From Mesorhizobium prunaredense (GTDB lineage Bacteria > Pseudomonadota > Alphaproteobacteria > Rhizobiales > Rhizobiaceae), in contig NZ_FTPD01000013.1 of the NCBI RefSeq assembly GCF_900156895.1, forward strand, positions 1-64,000: 64,000 bases of DNA. The letters run 5' to 3'. The number at the start of each line of letters is the position of its first letter. Position 1 is the first letter of the stretch. The notes beneath the pieces were generated by a model that was not told where the DNA came from, made no database searches, and was given only the letters and a program-made list of their open reading frames with translations. Positions 61,319 to 64,000 of the stretch are shown here, piece by piece. Made by a program: the position numbers and the translations under genes.

Positions 61319-61708
61319 TCACGATGGCGACAATTCGTGTGCTGTCGCCACCACTTCCCTGAGCGAAGCGCCGCCGGACGCCTCCGTCGCCGCCATCACC
61401 GCGCCCTCGACGATCGGCGCGTTGCAGACGATGATCTTATGCGCGCGCGGCTCGCCGATCATCTCGACCGCCATCTCGCTGTTGGTCTCGGCGCCGCCAA
61501 GATCGACAAGTATGGCGACACCCGCCTCCGACCAGGCCTTGTCGATCGCGCCCATGATCGCCTCGACATTGGTTCCCAGCCCGCCATGGCCGTTTCCGCC
61601 GCACCATGCAAGCGGCACTTCGTCGCCGACCATCTGGCGCACCATGTCGGCCGTGCCCTCGGCGACCAGCGGTGAATGCGATACGATGACGATGCCGACA
61701 TTGCTCAT
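61319..61708 (-). CDS. dhaM: DhaM EIIA-mannose-like phosphotransfer domain
   Basis: 129 residues: MSNVGIVIVSHSPLVAEG with active His about 11, then LGTNVEAIMGAI, VAILVDLGGAETNSEMAVEMIG and VEGAVMAATEASGGASL. Matches the first domain of DhaM, which passes phosphate from HPr to ADP on DhaL. Its start overlaps the dhaL stop (ATGA), so both are translationally coupled. Confidence 0.92.
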   Translation of the reverse strand: MSNVGIVIVSHSPLVAEGTADMVRQMVGDEVPLAWCGGNGHGGLGTNVEAIMGAIDKAWSEAGVAILVDLGGAETNSEMAVEMIGEPRAHKIIVCNAPIVEGAVMAATEASGGASLREVVATAHELSPS

Positions 61709-62376
61709 GCTTGCCCCTCGATGGTCGCAGTGACAGCCCGCACCAGAAGCGCGGTCGAGCGTGCCCCGGCATCCATATGGCCGATGGAGCGGTCGCCGAG
61801 AAACGAGGCGCGCCCGCGCAAGGCCTTCATCGGCACGGTGGCATCGGCAGCACTGTCAGCGACATCGGCGATTTCCGATCCGGTCTTTCCCTGCAGCAGG
61901 GCATCATGCACCGGCTGCAGCACGTCGAGCATGGTCTTCTGCCCAACCTGCGACTTGCCACGTGCCGCCACCGCCTCGATCGCCTTGCCGAACGCTGCCA
62001 TCAGATTGGCGCGATCCGGCTCTGCGGAAATTTCCTTGCCGAGCGCCATGAACAGCGTCCCGAACAAGGGGCCCGAAGCCCCGCCGACAGTCATCACCAG
62101 CTTGGTGCCGATCGCCTTCAGAGCGTCCGGCAGCGGCTTTATCGCGAACGTGTCGGCCTCGGCGCGCACTGCCTCGAAGCCGCGCTTCATGTTGAGCCCA
62201 TGGTCGCCGTCGCCGATCGCCTGGTCGAGCGCGGTCAGCTCTTCGGCGTGAGCGGCAATCGTGTCGGCGGTGACGGATATCAGCGTCTTCAGGTCAAGCT
62301 TGTCCATCATCCCGGTCTTGTCCAGTGTCGCAGTCTTGTCCCGTGTCCCGTTCTTTTCCAGTGTCCCAGGGCTCAT
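61705..62376 (-). CDS. dhaL: DhaL dihydroxyacetone kinase subunit with repeat-encoded N-terminus
   Basis: 223 residues from an ATG overlapping the upstream ABC gene stop. Conserved DhaL starts at about 24 (MDKLDLKTLISVTADTIAAHAEELTALDQAIGDGDHG, with the ADP/Mg Asp residues in GDGDHG). It continues with GGASGPLFGTLFMALG and GRASFLGDRSIGHMDAGA. The first ~22 residues come from an 18-bp tandem repeat (units GTLEKN, GTRDKT, ATLDKT) and are not part of the fold; translation may start at the ATG just after (62310). Confidence 0.92.
   Translation of the reverse strand: MSPGTLEKNGTRDKTATLDKTGMMDKLDLKTLISVTADTIAAHAEELTALDQAIGDGDHGLNMKRGFEAVRAEADTFAIKPLPDALKAIGTKLVMTVGGASGPLFGTLFMALGKEISAEPDRANLMAAFGKAIEAVAARGKSQVGQKTMLDVLQPVHDALLQGKTGSEIADVADSAADATVPMKALRGRASFLGDRSIGHMDAGARSTALLVRAVTATIEGQA
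62314..62367. repeat. 18-bp tandem repeat, three units
   Basis: Units start at 62314, 62332 and 62350 with few differences; each encodes six residues of the pattern (G/A)T(L/R)(E/D)K(N/T) in the dhaL N-terminus. Confidence 0.75.
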
Positions 62377-63392
62377 CGGTTTGCAATCCTGTTTCCGGCC
62401 TGGTCGAAGAACAGCGGCGCCCGGTAGCGGATAGTCACCCTGTCGCCCTTTTCCAATTGGATGTCGGGGTCGGTCAGCGTCACCAGCTTTCTGCTTCCCA
62501 CCGTCACATGCAGGTGGTTCTGGTCGCCCAGATGCTCGACCCAGTTAACAACGCCGTCGGCGGGGCCATTCGATGCCTTGCCGATCGACAGATGTTCTGT
62601 GCGCGCGCCGATCGTTTTGGTTCCCGCCGGCATGTCGCCATCCGGCAGCAGGCCGGTCGGCAACAGATTGATCGCCGGCTGGCCGAGCCTTGCGGCGACA
62701 TGAAGGTTTGCCGGCTCCGAGTAGATGGTGCGTGGCGTGCCGATCTGCGCCAGCACGCCGTCGGCGAGAATGCCGATGCGATCGGCCATCGTCATCGCTT
62801 CGATCTGGTCGTGCGTGACATAAAGCATGGTGGCGCCGACCTCGGCCTGGATGCGCTTCAGTTCGAGCCGGAGGTCGGCGCGCAGCTTGGCATCGAGCGA
62901 CGACAATGGCTCGTCCATCAGGTAGATCGAAGGCTTGCGCACCAAAGCGCGGCCGATGGCGACGCGCTGCATCTCGCCGCCGGAAAGTTTGGTGGAGCGG
63001 CTGGAGAGCTTGTGATGGATGCGCACCATCTTGGCCACATCCTCGACGCGGCGGCGCACCGCGTCCTCGCTCAGCCGCCGCGCCGGCGAGCGCAGCGGAA
63101 AGGCCAAATTGTCGTAGACCGACAGATGCGGATAGAGCGAATATTGCTGGAAGACGAAGGCCGTGTCGCGCTCGGCCGGCGACAACATTGTCGCATCGCG
63201 GCCGCCGATATGGATCGAGCCCGCGTCCGGCCGTTCCAATCCGGCGATCAGCCGCAGCGTCGTCGTCTTGCCGGCGCCGGTCGGGCCGAGTAGCACGACG
63301 AATTCGCCATCGGCGACGTGCAGATCGAGAGTGTCCACCGCGACATGCTCGCCGAAGCTCTTGGTCACGCTCTTGATGTGCACGTCAGCCAT
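62373..63392 (-). CDS. ABC importer ATP-binding protein, GlpT/UgpC-like
   Basis: 339 residues from the ATG at 63392. Walker [11 protein letters not shown]-loop [14 protein letters not shown], signature [15 protein letters not shown], Walker [18 protein letters not shown] and switch [11 protein letters not shown], followed by the C-terminal TOBE/OB regulatory domain of sugar-type (MalK-like) ATPases. Overlaps the next ABC ATPase gene and dhaL. Paired ATPases of this kind occur in the GlpSTPQV glycerol importer of rhizobia; substrate may be glycerol or dihydroxyacetone. Confidence 0.87.
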   Translation of the reverse strand: MADVHIKSVTKSFGEHVAVDTLDLHVADGEFVVLLGPTGAGKTTTLRLIAGLERPDAGSIHIGGRDATMLSPAERDTAFVFQQYSLYPHLSVYDNLAFPLRSPARRLSEDAVRRRVEDVAKMVRIHHKLSSRSTKLSGGEMQRVAIGRALVRKPSIYLMDEPLSSLDAKLRADLRLELKRIQAEVGATMLYVTHDQIEAMTMADRIGILADGVLAQIGTPRTIYSEPANLHVAARLGQPAINLLPTGLLPDGDMPAGTKTIGARTEHLSIGKASNGPADGVVNWVEHLGDQNHLHVTVGSRKLVTLTDPDIQLEKGDRVTIRYRAPLFFDQAGNRIANR

Positions 63393-64000
63393 GATGCGCT
63401 CTTCCCTGGGAAGCCGCGTCATGGATTGCGGTTCGCACCGCGCGGCCGGAGCCCTTCTCGAACAGCGACAGCCGTGCGCTGCTCAGCGCCAGGCCGACAT
63501 GGTCGCCCGCATTGAGCCGGATTTCGGCCGGCACCCGCGCCTTGATGATGCCGCCTGATGTCTCCACCGCAACGATCTGCGTGGTGCCGAGGTATTCGGT
63601 GCCATAGATGGCGCCGCGCAGCTTCGACGCGTCGTCGAAGCGGATGTGTTCCGGTCGGATGCCGAGCGCCATCTCGGCCGGCGCGATGTCCTCACGCACC
63701 TCCGGCACTGCCACCTTGGCGCCTTGCACCACGATCTCCCTGGCGCCCTTTGAAAGCCCGCCGCCGAAGCCGAGAAAATTCATCGGCGGCGAGCCGATGA
63801 AATCGGCGACGAACATGGTCGCCGGCCGGTCGTAGATTTCGCGTGGCGTGCCGAACTGCTCGATGACGCCGTGGTTCATAACCGCGATCTTGTCGGCCAT
63901 CGACATCGCTTCCATCTGATCATGCGTGACATAGACCGTGGTGGCGTGGATGCGGTTGTGCAGTTCGCGCAGCTCATGGACCATGAGATCGCGGAATTCG
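63385..64000 (-). CDS. second ABC importer ATP-binding protein, GlpS-like (partial)
   Basis: C-terminal 205 residues are inside the window; the start lies beyond position 64000. The visible part begins at [20 protein letters not shown] after Walker B, shows [20 protein letters not shown] and a TOBE-like C-terminus ([13 protein letters not shown]). It overlaps the following ATPase gene by 8 bases, so both belong to one operon and probably form a heterodimer. Confidence 0.85.
   Translation of the reverse strand, partial: EFRDLMVHELRELHNRIHATTVYVTHDQMEAMSMADKIAVMNHGVIEQFGTPREIYDRPATMFVADFIGSPPMNFLGFGGGLSKGAREIVVQGAKVAVPEVREDIAPAEMALGIRPEHIRFDDASKLRGAIYGTEYLGTTQIVAVETSGGIIKARVPAEIRLNAGDHVGLALSSARLSLFEKGSGRAVRTAIHDAASQGRAHHG

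Noticed and set aside
1..64000. CRISPR array
   Set aside because: No set of regularly spaced identical repeats was seen; the only tandem repeat is the 3 x 18-bp array in dhaL, which is coding.

Overview
The window looks like chromosome of a Mesorhizobium-type alpha-proteobacterium (Rhizobiales). The GC-rich codon use, the rhizobial exo genes (exoQ-F-Y-X, exoK-L-A-M-O-N-P-Z), the NasST/NrtABC/NirBD/NasA nitrate assimilation locus, DUF982/DUF1127/SyrA-type small proteins and a GGAAC-N17-CGTT (EcfG-type) stress promoter all point that way. No rRNA, tRNA, CRISPR array or complete insertion sequence was recognised.

1-12.5 kb is a patchy accessory region of short, mostly hypothetical or stress-type genes: DUF1127, DUF982, an ElaB/DUF883-like tail-anchored protein, two small two-helix channel-like proteins, a lipoprotein, an XRE-type regulator with two matched palindromic operators, a Tat/lipoprotein-like hypothetical pair, a frameshifted gene, and a GC-rich aquaporin plus DUF2252 pair that may be acquired. 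It ends in debris: a C-terminal LigD-type ligase fragment inside 29-bp inverted repeats, a ~50-bp sequence present twice, and the N-terminal stub of a tyrosine integrase.

12.8-23.6 kb is a complete assimilatory nitrate locus on the + strand: nasT-nasS (antiterminator and nitrate sensor), then a sigma54-like promoter and a leader with a terminator hairpin, then nrtA-nrtB-nrtC-like ABC importer, nirB-nirD and nasA with a C-terminal BFD-type [2Fe-2S] domain. 23.7-29.2 kb holds carbon-metabolism genes: a membrane protein, a 2-hydroxyacid dehydrogenase divergent from an aldehyde dehydrogenase, and an SDR followed by a GH144/COG5368-type glycosidase.

29.4-55.8 kb is a succinoglycan-like exopolysaccharide (EPS) locus. 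It carries genes for precursors (ugd, exoN/galU), initiation (exoY), chain elongation (exoA, exoL, exoM, exoO, an ExoU-like GT and a GT4), acetylation (exoZ), flipping (exoT), polymerisation and export (exoQ, exoF, exoP), trimming (exoK) and repression (exoX/SyrA). Unusual passengers are a stand-alone TIR-domain protein with an unrecognised C-terminal domain, a phosphoribosyltransferase-HAD fusion, and a GMC oxidoreductase with a cysteine cluster whose small partner carries the Tat signal. A TTGC-R-N-TGCA-type motif recurs 17-132 bp upstream of six exo units and also upstream of nasT and nrtA, suggesting a shared regulator.

55.8-64 kb (minus strand) holds prpE and a dihydroxyacetone phosphorylation operon (dhaK, a small hypothetical protein, EI, HPr, dhaM, dhaL) translationally coupled to the ATPases of a GlpST-like ABC importer that runs off the window end.
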